From Ectocarpus siliculosus (lineage: Eukaryota; Sar; Phaeophyceae; Ectocarpales; Ectocarpaceae): 64,000 nt of DNA. The notes under the pieces are model-generated. The model saw nothing but the letters and a program-made list of their open reading frames with translations, was not told the origin of the DNA and did not search any database. Within the stretch, counting starts at the first letter, position 1. Each line of letters starts with the position of its first letter. The stretch lies in assembly GCA_000310025.1 (NCBI GenBank), contig FN649741.1:5140247-5204246 (forward strand), read 5' to 3'. Of the stretch, positions 35,805 to 48,630 are shown piece by piece. Made by a program: the position numbers and the translations under genes.

Positions 35805-37806
35805 GCTGATACTCATCTGCAGCTTGTATATCACCGCAACTTGTGTGTGTGTAGATTAGTATATGAGGCAGACTTCCGTGTTTGACATGGCATCAATGTA
35901 AAGCACGGGGGATGATAGCAGGTTCAGAGGATGAGAGCACAGTGTAGTAATGGGGGGAAGAAATCACTCATTCGTTTTCAGTGAATGTGTGGAGGGCGGT
36001 TGGGTTGGGGGTAGTTGCATGCAAACATGTTTGGCACATCATAGCAGAAGCACGTATGAAGCACGTTCGCGTACTCCTCGAGATGATGCCGACACTATTT
36101 TTACTATCACGTCTTTACGAGGAACATCCTTTTGTGGGCGCCGAAGATTCAGCTCTTGAACTACGGCGCGGGGGGAGGAAGAGTAAGGTGTAGTACTAAA
36201 AGTAAGGAGGACTTCGTGCTGTCTCATCTGTCTCTAGAATAAACTGTACACGCTGGTTTACCGCTGTAAGCAGACCTAGTCACAGAGTGCAACGAGATGG
36301 GGCAAGCGGTAGTGTACAAAGGGGGTTGGACGTCGTCACGTGCCCTCCCCCTGGGGGGAGAGGCGCGGGGGGCTGGGCGAGGAAGGAAATAGGGTTGGGT
36401 AGGGTCCGTCTGCATCGAATCATTCTCTTGGTTTGCCTTGTTTCTCGGTCGTCCTATCCAAGTGTGCAGTTCAGCTACAATCCACTTGCGGTCGTGAAGG
36501 AAGCTTGCATTGAAAACAGAGTTGGCCGTCCTTCGCCTGGCAGTGCGAGAGAATTGCGTATCTTTGAAGAACAATCAAGTGGTAGGCTCTTTTCCAAACA
36601 GCCTTAGTCTAATGGACGCCCTTTGTGCTGTGAACGCGAGCTTTCGCCCGCGCCAGGTAGAGAGGGCAGTGGCTCCCGTCGCATGTATTATCCCACCAAC
36701 TTTGGGAAGACAGTTGCATGACAAACAGGCGGGTTATGACAACTCGAGCAAAGTCCACAGCGGCATTCAAAATGGCAGCGACGCTGCACCCGTTGGATTT
36801 GGTCCGATGAAAGGTCGTTCGGCTACCACCAGCCAGATTCATGTTTGTAGGACCGTCATGCACGAATTGTTGGAAGCGAAGCGGAACCTAGGATCGAGGG
36901 GATATCGGCACGTCGTCCATTCGGCTAATTTCTTTGGTGCGGTTGGCACATCGTGCGATGCGCAGGAGGGGAAAACACGCCGCCCATTCTCTATCGAGTG
37001 ACTGTTGCCGGCCCCTACACAAGCGGTACAAACAAAGGACCGCCACTCTAGTCCATCGTGTTTCGTACCGCTCGCGGTTACGGCATGTTGATACTGTTCA
37101 CGCTTTCTTCGATCAGTCTCGACCGCCCTACCCCGAGCTCCCAAGCTTAACCTCACGAGCTTCTGTTTCCGGGAACTATTCCGTGACGACACAATGCTGT
37201 ATTCTGTTGCTCGACAACTAGTGAGGAACGTATGAAGCACCAACAATGTCCACGTCATGCTCCGGTATCGCGCATTCCTCTACAAGACTAGCTTCTTGTG
37301 CGCGCTCATGCGCCACGGGCTACATTGATGCCGGCAGCTCGTCAACATCGCAAGATATTCTGAACTACGAAAACCGCGATGCCTGCTGCCTTCTGCCTGA
37401 CTCCCGAGCACCGCGACCCCGGGTGTGCTGGCACATGCGTTCGAAGCACTCCCTTGAGAGTTAAATCTTAGTGTCACAAGCTTTGGGTTTTTCTCAGCAA
37501 CAAGGCCGAAGAGAAGGGGTGACGAGTCGGCCAATGCCATCCTGCTCGATCCTAGTACCGACAGCAAATAAAAGCCTGCTCTAGCACATGCAAACAACCA
37601 CCGTCATGTTCCCTGTGCCCCCATCACATCCATGCTCCCTCGTCGCTGGGTGGTCTAACTGCCTCCAGGGGTGAGAAACACCGAGCCAACCTCTACTCAC
37701 ACGAACTGCCGGACTCACTCTCAAGCTGTCTGCTCTCCTTTTGCGGCCAAGTATTCCGACATTCATCACGCCGTTCGCCACCCCTAAAAGGAAAATATAC
37801 CGGGTA
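35805..37806. other. Intergenic between convergent 3' ends
   Basis: About 2 kb between the phosphagen kinase and GUF1 stop codons. Frames such as 36510-37001 plus (163 codons) lack any family resemblance or flanking splice structure. 3' untranslated regions of both genes must lie here; no clear polyadenylation hexamer was noted. Confidence 0.5.
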
Positions 37807-40800
37807 CTATCGGCCCCCACCTCCACCAGCGCCGCCGGCGCCGCTGCCGCCGGAGAGCACGGCCCAGAACGCCTCCTGGCTTAGCTGCACGCGCCCCACG
37901 GTTTTGGCTCTGGCCTTCCCCTTCTTCTGCTTGTCTAGCAGCTTCTTCTTGCGGCTAGAGTCTCCCCCCCCGACTAACTTCCCCGACTTCATCAGCACGT
38001 CTTTCCTGTGGCAACAAAGAAAAAAGATAAATACATCAAAGGGAAAGGCGCGTGCATGTGCAGGAGGTGGTCGACTCAGTACTGCGCTCCAGCGCAGAAA
38101 AATGGTGGAGATCGTGTTCTACTCTGGTTGTAGTCGGCCCTGGCCAACACACAACAGTCCTGCAAGTTCGAAGTCAAGTTCCTCCGACCTGCTCTCTACC
38201 TGTACGTAGTTCGTGGGTATCGCGCACGCTCTTCGAGACCCGACTCAGAGAGAGCGCCCTCTATCAATGGTAGGGCGCCCGGGAGGCGTTGGGGCGGAAA
38301 AAAAATACAAGCGAGTTCCCTCCCTATCTTCTTCGGGTCGTTCCTGGACGACGGACGGAAGGAAAGGGAAACCTCACCGGTAGGGGGGTATTCTCTCCTT
38401 GGCGAAGGGCCTCGCCCCCATCTTCGCGTGCACAACCACCTCGAACTGCTGGCGGTCGATCACCTGAACACGCACACACAGGCATGCATGTTAAGGGTGA
38501 AACAAGAAGCGTGAGGCACACCCGGGCACAGGTACTGGCTGCTTCGTTTCGTGTGCGGAAGCCAATTCTTGCCAAGAGTACGTGCGCGCCGCGACGTGAA
38601 CAACTTGATTGTCGAAAAAAAACGGCCATGAGATCGGCTAGCTAGGCATCTCCTCTCCAGCGTAGCTGAGGTCCGAAGAACCAATGCACAGCAGAGAAAA
38701 CCTTGGTTCTCCCCCGCTGGCGTCAAACCCAATTATCCTAGGGTTGATTGGAGTCAGTCCGGAGGTACTCTCATCGGGGGGGGGGGGAGGGGGGGGGGAG
38801 GTACTCATAGTGGTGCATGCCGTAGTCGTTAGACCATTGACCTCGCGTCCCCACAAAGCCGGCACGGAGCACGCCGGGTTCCCACCGGACCAGGCTCTCA
38901 CATCACCAAGCGCGAAGCGCCGTGAGGTATTCGGCGAGTCGCATGAAGGGTGCGGTGCATCCTGCTAAGGGTTTTCGGCACCTTGTGCTTACTTCCTTGC
39001 GTACGGATGACAGCTGCGTATGACTTCATTTTATTTTCTGGTGCTTTCAGAGACAGTTGTAGGTACTGTGCAACTGCCTCGAGGGTGCTTGACCAATTTA
39101 ACACAGCATGCGATCATCCCCTTTGCGCGGAGTGAGGGTTCTCGACCCCGCACAACATAACCTTCTCGACCACCATTCAAGGTTACCGCAAAAAAAAAAA
39201 CGAAGGCAAAAAAAAAAGCGGTACCCTGGTTGCCGAGCTCACGAAGTGATCGGCTTGTTTTGCAATATCGCTGCCAAGCGACGAAAACCCAACCCGATGG
39301 CACTCTCATCGGGGTAAGGGAAAAAGAGCGGGACAGGCGATACACTCACATCCGACACAAGTCATTGTATGAGGGTGCGAGAAGTCTTACGCCTGACTGT
39401 AACTCGATCAGAATGACTGCTTGAGAGAGTCCAAACTTGTGTTACAGAATACAGGTGGGATGAGTGACGATATACCAGATGAAATCACACTATAATAGCG
39501 CAGAATCAAACCGTCACGGGCTTTCTCGATAACCGGCGGCTCTCACCTGGGCGAAGGTGTGAATACATACATAGCCCACACTGGAACATTTCCTGCCGTA
39601 AAAACACGGATGGGTCCCCATCGTTCAACCCAACTCAACCCAACCAAGAACCACACGCACGTCCGTAGAGCCGCAAAAACCAGTCCAACGCCGAATGCAT
39701 GTCCTGCACCAACAGCAACGAAAAAAAAACGGGTTTCATAAGCCATCCAGCGAGGGCAACATCTCCGAAAACATACTCGAAGGCCAAACTTATGTTGCGG
39801 CCACCTCTTTCAGGCGCCTCGCCACGTCCCTTCCCTTCCTCTGCGCGGCGTCGCGGTGGCAGACGAAGCTCAGAGCGTCCACCGAATCCCCGTTGATGGA
39901 GATGTCCACCTTCACCAGGTCCGCAGCCTCGGGCTCGGCGGCGCTGTAGTCGAAGCTCGCGTACCCTGACGAAACCGTCTTGGCCTGCCCGTGTACGCGG
40001 CGCGACCCGGGTCCCGTTTCAAGCTATACAGCATAAAGCTTGCGAAACGCTGGGGGGTGTGTGGTTTCGAAATCTTCTTGGTTCGGTTTCTAGGGGGTCG
40101 ACGGTGCTGATTTTGGACGGCGGCGTGTTCGTCGACAACTCTGTAGGATGGAGCACGCCTAGCACGCGTTGACCTAGACTTTTCCGAATCAGCGCGCGCG
40201 ATGTGCTCTTTGGGCTGGTTGGAGTAGACAGTTGGGGGATGAATACATCAAAGTTGCGAGGAACCGCCGAGTCATGGACTAGAGAACCGACTCAGACCGG
40301 GGCCTCACCTGGTCGTGGAGATCACTCACGACTTCCTGCCACGGTAGCTTGTACTCCAGCAAGACCCGTTCACCATCCAGGTACCTAGAAAACAGAGTTT
40401 GGCGAAAACCATAGCGCGGTTGCGTCGTGTGAATGTGTTCGCTGTTGTCTTTTCGCTTTGTAGCAAGGCATGTGAAATACATGCAGTATACGTAACGGAC
40501 TGCCCGAACCCTAGGGGGTCCAATCCTTGTATCACATCGGTCGTCAAACGAGGTACAGCTTTGCATGACGGGTTGACAAAAACCGCAATACCTACAAAAG
40601 AACAGAATGAACAATCAACAAAACAAAAGTGGCCAATCTGCACACCAAACCCACGGTACGCCATTTAGTCTAATGTGTATAAATACGTTCCATCGCAGAT
40701 ACATGCCCAAAACAACATCAAGAGGTTCTAGTCTGAAAGAACAGAGCAAAACGCGAAACACGCGCCAATAGAAGGACCATTCCACAAAGTACACAGAGAA

Positions 40801-43800
40801 TCCTGACTGAGGAGGCTCCAAGATTTGAGTTCTTTCTATTCAATGGGCCGGAAGACGGAAGCAACTACAGAAGCACGAAAACCCACTTTATCGAAGTCTG
40901 ACGCCCTCTCCTGTTCTTGAGCAAGGTAAGCATTGCCCCCAGGCATTCCGTCGGGGTAATGATGGTCGCGTCCACCACGGGCTCCAGGACCTGGAAGGAA
41001 AGCGGCACACATTAACAAGCTTAAACACGGGTGCGAACAAGAACCCGCGCGCGCAACAAAGAAAAAACAACAAACATTCACGGGCACTCCAGAAAAAGGT
41101 CTCAGCCAGCACAGTACCCCCGGAAGAACTGCAAGAACACCAGCAACGCAAGAGCAAACGCGCTATTAGCATCGGCCAACGTTGTACGCATTTTGCCCAC
41201 GAACTGCTAGCATCTCAAAGGTCGTTTCGCGACCTCGAAATCAGCGGCTCCACACAGGCGATACCCGCACGCACAAAACAATTCGCAGTATCTCGCCTCG
41301 GGTGAGAAAAAGGGTGCGGCCAGAAAGAACTGACTAATAAGAGACGTCTAGCGCAGAGCCACCACAGCACTAAAACACGAGAAATGATGCCCCCTTAACC
41401 GCCGTTGCTACTGAGTAGACACCTCGTATTTCGTGCCTGACCTTGAATTTCAAGCCGTCCTTCTTCGAAGGATCGGGCCAATCGGAAAGGTTGATCACAG
41501 TGACGGGATCTCGCCCTCCAGATGGCTGAATCCTGCAACAGCAGAATAAAAACAGGCATGCTCATGTGAAGTGCAAAGACAGACTGGCGACACGAAAATT
41601 CAGCGCGCAAGACTTAGAAGCAACACGGAAGACAGAGAAACAACACAGAAGGCAAAGTCGCATTCCAAAAACGACAAGCGTTGCCGGGAAAGACAAAGAA
41701 GGGTCGATCCCCAAGCAGGCAAGACACATTCGTGACGAAGAAATCGCGCTGAAGAGCAACGGCCGAGGGGGCTGCGTGCCTAGAAGAACAAAGGGTTCGG
41801 GCATAGCCACAGGCTCGATACACGCGAAGGGTGACTGGCGTGCGCAAGGGGTAATGCTCCGCCGGCAGATAAATTGCGGGCAGGTTTCCTTCACCAGAAG
41901 TGAGACCCTGGTACGACTTGAAAACAAACACGCAGACGTCGCTGTTTTTGGTGCAACCCATAGAGGCGTTCTCACTGGGTGGGGGCACCGCGATTTGGAA
42001 GAATTATTTAGTTTTACAAAAACGGTTGTTTTCAAACGCCACCGACGCCAGCGCCTTCTTTCGCCTGCCCTGGTTCGCTTGGGGACGAAGGCTCAGAGGT
42101 TTGGCAGCGACCCCACGTACACAATCGCCCGCGTTACTTTCGGCGGCATGTCGAAAACCGACGAGCGTCACAGCAGCTTCACAACTCGTGCTCCGATGAG
42201 CAAGTTTGCTATGAGCCTACTGCATTGCCACACACGTGGAAGTAGGTACCCGGCTTGGACCGGGCGAAATATCGCGCGTGTTTCACGGTCGTTGGTCATC
42301 ACTTTCTACGGCCCGAAAGCATCGTGCAGACATCGCAATGGCCCGCCCCCTGGGCAGGTATTATCCCCGTAATGGATTTCAGCGCAATTCGTTCGCTTTG
42401 TCTCTTTTTTCGCGTGTTGAAATCGCGTGCGCCACTCACTGGTAGGGAACCGTCGGAGTGGTGAGGAGCACCGGCGTGTCGAACTCGTCGACAAGACGCT
42501 GGTGAAACACCTGATCTCGCACAAAAACGTTCCGATCCGACCCGACCCCATCCAAGGGAGTGAATGAATGCCCCAAGCGACCGTGTGTGCGTCATCGAAA
42601 CAGTAGCAGCAGAGGCAACGGCGGCAGCGGCAGGAAACACAGCAGCCACGTGAACACGGGCAGTCGAAAAGGGATGCAGAACTAATGAGCCAAGCACGAT
42701 GGAACGCACCGCCAAACAAGAGCATTCCTAACGTACACAGCCCACCGGGCCAACTACGTCGCGTCGGACAATCCAAAACAACCCAGAGGCTTGTCCCCAT
42801 CCGCGGGGTACCCCAGCAAGTAGCTTAAAAACAAGACAGGGGCGAAAAAAGACACCTCTCGCCAAAGCCCTTATCTCTGCCGGTCCTTTCACCTTCCATT
42901 AATGCCGCCCTCTATGGTGTACCGCTTTTCCATGGTCAACAACGCCGAGGAAACACCCTCTGAACGGCACGATCACGAAAGACAATCCCCCGAGGATCCA
43001 CCTCTGCCAACCAAGCGCACCGCTGCCAATTAATCTCGGGTGTGTGGGCTTGCTCGGGCCGTCGTCACCTCCATGTGCAAGACGCCAAGAAAGCCCATCC
43101 TCAGGCCCATGCCCAGCGCCGGGCTCTGCTCCCTCTCCCACTCGATCGCCGCGTCGTTGAGGGCCAGCCGTTCCACCGCTCTCAGCAAAGAGTCGAAGTC
43201 TCCGTCGTCTGCTCGTCGTCGTCGCCGCCGCCGCCGCCGCCATCACAAAGAAAAAAAAAATTGGAGTCGTGAAGCTCGACACTTCTTCAACACACCGGTT
43301 CAACCCTTACGTTGACCAGATGTGCGACTACTGTACTAACCTGGTAGCTCAATCAGACAATAATTGATCAGGTGGGAAGAAAAAAAATCTCCGAACGAGC
43401 TCGCTCTCCTCCGTGTCCACAGTCGGCATAACAAGTATTCGACTAATTAACATGGCCTGCCATCAGACTGGCGAGTTAGAGTTTTTGGACACGCGCGCCT
43501 CATGAAACGTACAGAATGCGACACACAGTTTGTCACGTGGCGGGAGAGTCGTAGTTCAGCGCATGCTCTAAGAGCAAGAAGGCAGCAAGTATGAAACACT
43601 CGTGTGGTTCCGTCCCCCTCGGCGCAAAAAAGAACAAACAACACAACACATAGCAAGAGCACCTAAAACACTGTGAGAAGACCAAACGCAAAATCGAAAA
43701 TGGGAACATACGACACATCGTGAAGGCGTTGACATGCGTCTCGCCTCGCACACCGCATCCTGAGATTCGCCACGACAAGCGCTTGGCTGCGACAGGCGAC

Positions 43801-46800
43801 TTCAAAATCAACCCCAGCCTTTCTAGGGATGGATGCATTCTCTCCTTCCAACCTCGAAGTAACACGAATCAAATCAAACGGAAATTGGCACCACGAGCTG
43901 GCTCTCTCGACAACTGCTGGGGGAACTCCCTCGCAATAAACAACTACACTGCCTCTTACCAAGAGGATACACGCTCGCGAAGAGCATGCTCTTGGACGGC
44001 TCGATGATGAGGAGAGGGGAGGGTGGCGGAGAGACCCCCGCCTTGATTATGGTGTCTCCCATGGTCGCCTGTCGGGTGGAGCGCATTCCTTGTCGTGGAG
44101 GACGAACGCGACACGCCAAAAGGGATAAATGACGGAGGGACAAGGGCTGTGATTCGCTCTTTCTCCGAATGCACGGCAACCGGCCGCCCACCGGCAGTGA
44201 CGCGGCGCCTGCCCTTTTGTGAATACACGCCAATTCTCATGAGCCGAGACGCTACCGACATCAGACACCAGCATCGCCACAACGCGTACATGGTGACCTA
44301 TTCCTGGAAACCACCTCCAACAATTCCCCAGAGAGCTACAACTACATCAAACCAACACCCACCCAGCAACAATTATTCACAACAGGAGCAAAACCGAACA
44401 GCGTACCACGTAAACCAGCACCAACAAGCAACATACCATGCCACCTCCCCAAGCCACCCACCCGCGATGATGTAGCCAACTTGCCCCGGGTACAGAGCCC
44501 CCGTCCTCGTCGGTGCCGGCGTCAGGAGGCCCACCTCCTGCACCGAGAACGTCTCCGAGCTCGTCGATGGGGCAGGAGACCCGCCGCCCGCCGCGTCCGA
44601 ACCGGAACCGGAGGCGGAACCGGAACCATACTTGAGATGGAACGGAACAACTCGATCTTGCTCCACCAGGCAGCCATCCACGACTTCTACCAAGCACACA
44701 ACGCCTCTGAACGGAAGGGGGGGCGGGCGGGGGGATCTTCGAGTCAAATTTGAGACACGGGTTGGTTGACGGGGAAAGGGATTGAGATGCCTTGGCGTCG
44801 GCAAATGCTGCGTGCTAGCCGGTATCGAATGCGTACCCACCGCAAAACAAAATCGGTCACACCACCATAGCAATCAACAACAACATACAACGTATCAAAC
44901 AACACCAACTTAGGACACGAGTGGCATCAAGACACAATCGATGGCCGCACACGGCTTCCTTCCACAAACTCACCGGACAGTATCATACCAAGAGTCCACC
45001 AACCGTGCCCTCAGAGGAGCAGCGGGATCCACCACTCGGGGCGGCGGGGGTACCCTTTCAATGATCGCTCCCAACACCTGTTTCGCGACCACCGTGTTTA
45101 GGGGTGCGACTAGGGTTAAGTACGTGGATTGGCGTCAAGTCAACCATGCCTAAATTACCAACACCGTTCTTCATCGGTGTTAGAGCCTCTCCATGATCGC
45201 TCGCAAACACCCGACGCATATCGTCACCGCAGGAAATTTGCAAGGGGACAGCGAGGGCCAGGGTATGAAATGGTGCCATCCCCGTCTATTCGGAAACGCC
45301 ACCAGCCTTGTTCTCGCAGGTAGTGTACGTGGCGGTGCGTTTTTCTCGGCCGGAAGTAGTGGTCGTGAGGGTCCAAGGGAGGAGACCATGATACCCCTCG
45401 AAAAAGGAAAACGGCGAATCAACACGCCCACGGGTTTCGATAGGCCCAGTCAAATCAATGGACTTACCGTACACAAATATCACCAACAATCTCTTCAGGG
45501 TTTCTCATACACGACAAGTCTCGACCATGTGCTGTGCGTGGTGATTGCTGCTGAATGAAATGTTGCAATCATCGCGTGTACGAGCATATGTCGCTGCAAA
45601 AGGGTGTAGCTCCTCCCCGCCGTACCCGTGCCGTGCAAAATAACAATCTCGCCTCATCAACGCCCTCGCCAGTCTTGGCCGAAGTGGGAATGACGTCATC
45701 CGGATCCAGATCGAAAGTGGTCGCGACCGACAGTATTGCGTCCTATCAAAAGAATCAGCGGCAGAGTTTGGGTGGATAGGCAGGTGGGCGCATGGGTAAA
45801 GCTGGCAGAGAAAACAAACTTTCGGGATTCGACCACCCAGAATTGGTGCAGCGTGAAAGGCTTTCCATGTACACAGTAAGAACGAAAGATCAGTAGGGGC
45901 GCCGTGTGGCATTTGCGCTCGAACTGCACCCCATCTTTAATAGAGATAACGTTTCACTGCTAAAGTCGGCCAACCAGAGCATTCGCACGCCGCCACCTCG
46001 ACGCGTCGGCTGTGCTTATTGTTGTGGCGCGGGACAGGCGTAGGGTATAGGACCACCGATACGGGGCAGTACTTCTTGTAGCTCACGCACAAACGTCATG
46101 TCAAAGCCGGGAGTTGTCAGGCTCAACGTGCGTGTGGGGACAACGACTGACCTGCGCTGGCCCTACACTTTGCTCAACGGTCCGGTAGCAATGGACGAAG
46201 AGAGATCAAACGAAACGTTTTCGAGAACGAACCGAACCAAGACCATCCACTCCACTTCCGGCGTTGGGTCGGCCCATCTCAACCGTTCCAGGCCATGCAT
46301 GCATACGTCATACACCGCTCCTACTCCTAGAACCGATCAAACCCAGAACAGTGAGCGCAGCTTCACTCGAAAGCAAATAAGAGTCTTCCTCTTCCTCTCA
46401 AACTCAAACATCAAACCAAAGTCTTGCCTCGACGTTGGCGTGGTGCAGGTCTATCTTGGTCACCACGGGCACGAGCTTGAGCCCCGCCGCCTGCGCCGCC
46501 TTCGCTGTGGAAAGCGTCTGTGCCTGCACCCCCTGGGTGGCGTCTACGAGCAGCAGGGCCCCCTGGCACGCTGAGAGGCTCCGCACCACCTTCTCACACA
46601 AAAAGGGGTTAGGGGAGGTAGTTTCGTTGCGTGCATGGACTATTGCCGTAGCCCCGAAGTTCTGGTGTCCGATCACTGTGTACATCATCCCTTTCGAAAA
46701 GAACCAAGTGGTCATGTGGGTTAGCGCTGTTGAGGAAAACAGAAAGAGACAGCATGTGGCATATATCGGGCAGAGCGCTGGTGCCTGTGATTGTGCGGAG

Positions 46801-48305
46801 GGAATCACAGGAGAGTTGGCGACGGTTCCCACCGAACGACCAACGCCATCGCGAAAACCTCGAGCCAACCCGACTTTGCACGAGCAAAACAATCACAAAC
46901 ATTCTGTTTTCCCGCTGTCGGCAGCGGCTCTGCTGGAACAAAGAACAACTACAAGCACGAGGCGGCAACCGGCACCGTCTGCTCTCTACCGAGCGGCAGG
47001 AAGCAACAGGAAGGCAACAAGGTGTCGTCATCTACCTCATAGCTGAAGTCCACGTGGCCGGGCGTGTCGATGAGGTTCAAGAGGTGCCCGTCGTGTAACA
47101 TGCTCGCCGTCTGAGCCTTGACCGTGATCCCCCTGTCCCGCTCAACCTGAAATCGAGACCGAACGAACACATCGGGGAGGCATTGTTGGTGCCTTCAAAT
47201 ACCAGCATCCCTTGAGAGATATGCCCACCATCTTCGTAACATCCATGACACATGTTATATTGGGTTTTCCACAGGATTTTGGAATGTGTTGCGAGTAAGA
47301 CTTGACGCAGCACCAAACGCAACAAGTTGTCCGGGAGCCATGTGTCGTTGCAGCCTTCATACTGTAACTGCCTACACCTCGTGTCAAAGTAGGCTTTACA
47401 ATTTCGCGGGGAGCGGCCAACTTGGCGTACCCCTTCTTCATGAAGGAAACAGTACTGCTGATCATGCGCACCGCGTATCGGCCATACCATACCTTGAGCG
47501 TGTCGAGCATCTGGGGACTACCCCGGCTGTCCTTCGCGCTGATGGTTCCCGTCCGGACCAAAAGGGTGTCGGCCAGGGTGCTCTTGCCGTGATCGATGTG
47601 CGCGATGATGCTGGAAGCAGGGGAACAGGCAAAAACCCAACGAACGAAGCTCGATAGATGTTCTTGTGCCTATAAGGGGAGCGAGGACAAGAACGAGGCA
47701 ACCCACCACACTCCCGAATCCGTGCGGCGTGCAAGTGCTAGGAGGCGAGGGATCGCTACCGTGTATAGTAAGCAGCGTTGCAGCGATCTACAATTCATGT
47801 GTACTGGACAATGTGGCGCACGATGAAGGGCCTTTAGAAGCTCAGCTTGTTTCATACCTTTCGCACGTGGAATGAGTTTATCGTGGCTACCACAACATCT
47901 GCAGCACTACCGTATTAGATAGGCACGGGTGAGGCAAATCCAAAATGTACGTAGGTCCTGACAGCAAACTGACCAAATTTGCCGGCACATGTTTTTAAGT
48001 CTGCTCTGCAGTCAACACCCCTGTACACCATATTGCGCACCAACGTTCTACGTGCTGCTCTTCGGCAATCGATGCCGTGTGGACCATACAGCGCACCTGA
48101 AGTTGCGTATCAGGCTAGGGTCAAACCCCGACAGCATGTCTGGCTGCCGATGCAAGTCGTTCACCGTCATCTCCGGCTGCCGTCCTGCAGCATCGGAAGA
48201 AGAATTCGTGCTGCACCATCGGACAGCCACACATATTCCACGCAAGGGCGCGGCTAGCCCACTTCTAAGACCTCTCGGTCCTGTTACCCACGCTCGGAGC
48301 ACCAT
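37807..48305 (-). CDS. GUF1: LepA/EF4-type ribosomal GTPase, GUF1-like (mitochondrial)
   Basis: Sixteen exons, phase-consistent, 704 residues: 48305-48097, 47610-47493, 47146-47036, 46589-46428, 45742-45653, 45077-44974, 44706-44462, 44088-43960, 43208-43069, 42510-42440, 41532-41442, 40990-40887, 40384-40309, 39984-39805, 38463-38378, 38005-37807. EF4 back-translocates or remodels stalled elongating ribosomes. The leader [20 protein letters not shown] is Arg-rich and acid-free, fitting mitochondrial import. GTPase motifs: [11 protein letters not shown] (G1), [13 protein letters not shown] (G2), [14 protein letters not shown] (G3), VVTKIDL (G4, Thr for the usual Asn) and PTSAKTG (G5). Then [68 protein letters not shown] and the EF4 tail [19 protein letters not shown] Ser/Gly insertion lies in exon 7. 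Introns after exons 4 and 5 have GC donors. Divergent from THUMPD1. Confidence 0.94.
38776..38800. repeat. G-rich homopolymer tract
   Basis: Near-uninterrupted run of G with single A interruptions in a GUF1 intron, directly abutting the SINE-like repeat that follows. It may mark the boundary (C-rich tail on the other strand) of that inserted element. Confidence 0.7.
38799..38966 (+). repeat. SINE-like dispersed repeat, copy 1 (GUF1 intron)
   Basis: About 165 bp alignable with 57072-57240. Shared landmarks in order: CTCATAG, TGCATGCCG, CGTTAGACCAT, GGAGCACGCCGG, CACCGGACCAGGCT, GCGAGTCGCATG and AGGGTGC. Inside it TAGTCGTTAGACC and GGGTTCCCACCGG look like degenerate pol III A and B boxes, so a tRNA-derived SINE is a reasonable guess. 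It lies between GUF1 exons at 39805 and 38463, antisense to the gene. Confidence 0.7.
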
Positions 48306-48630
48306 GCCACCTCTGCAATGAAGGCACAGCACAGCACAGCTCCGCGGTCCTGGTGGGCGGCGCGTAGCGCGCGGCGTAATTAGAACCTCGGAGTTGCTTG
48401 ATTTCTTGTTGGCATTGGGCGCGGGACTGTACAGGCCAGCCGTATACCCCCGGGTTGATGCTGGGCCGCCCGCGCTACGTATGTAACCTTGTGTAACCAA
48501 CAGAGCAGCGTCTTCATCAGCAGTCAAGAGGGCGCTGCACTTCAGCTCTGCTTGGTTTCTCGCCACCCCGCCGTACTGCTGCCATTTCTCGCTTCCCCCA
48601 CGACAAGAGCAGCGCTCACCTCAGAAACTG
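48306..48630. promoter_or_regulatory. Shared upstream region of GUF1 and THUMPD1
   Basis: Only 325 bp separate the divergent start codons of the mitochondrial EF4 gene and the tRNA acetylation adaptor gene. This is a compact candidate bidirectional promoter. No specific motif could be assigned. Confidence 0.55.

Noticed and set aside
36510-37001. 163-codon plus-strand ORF between phosphagen kinase and GUF1
   Set aside because: No family resemblance, no splice context and mixed composition; not distinguishable from chance.
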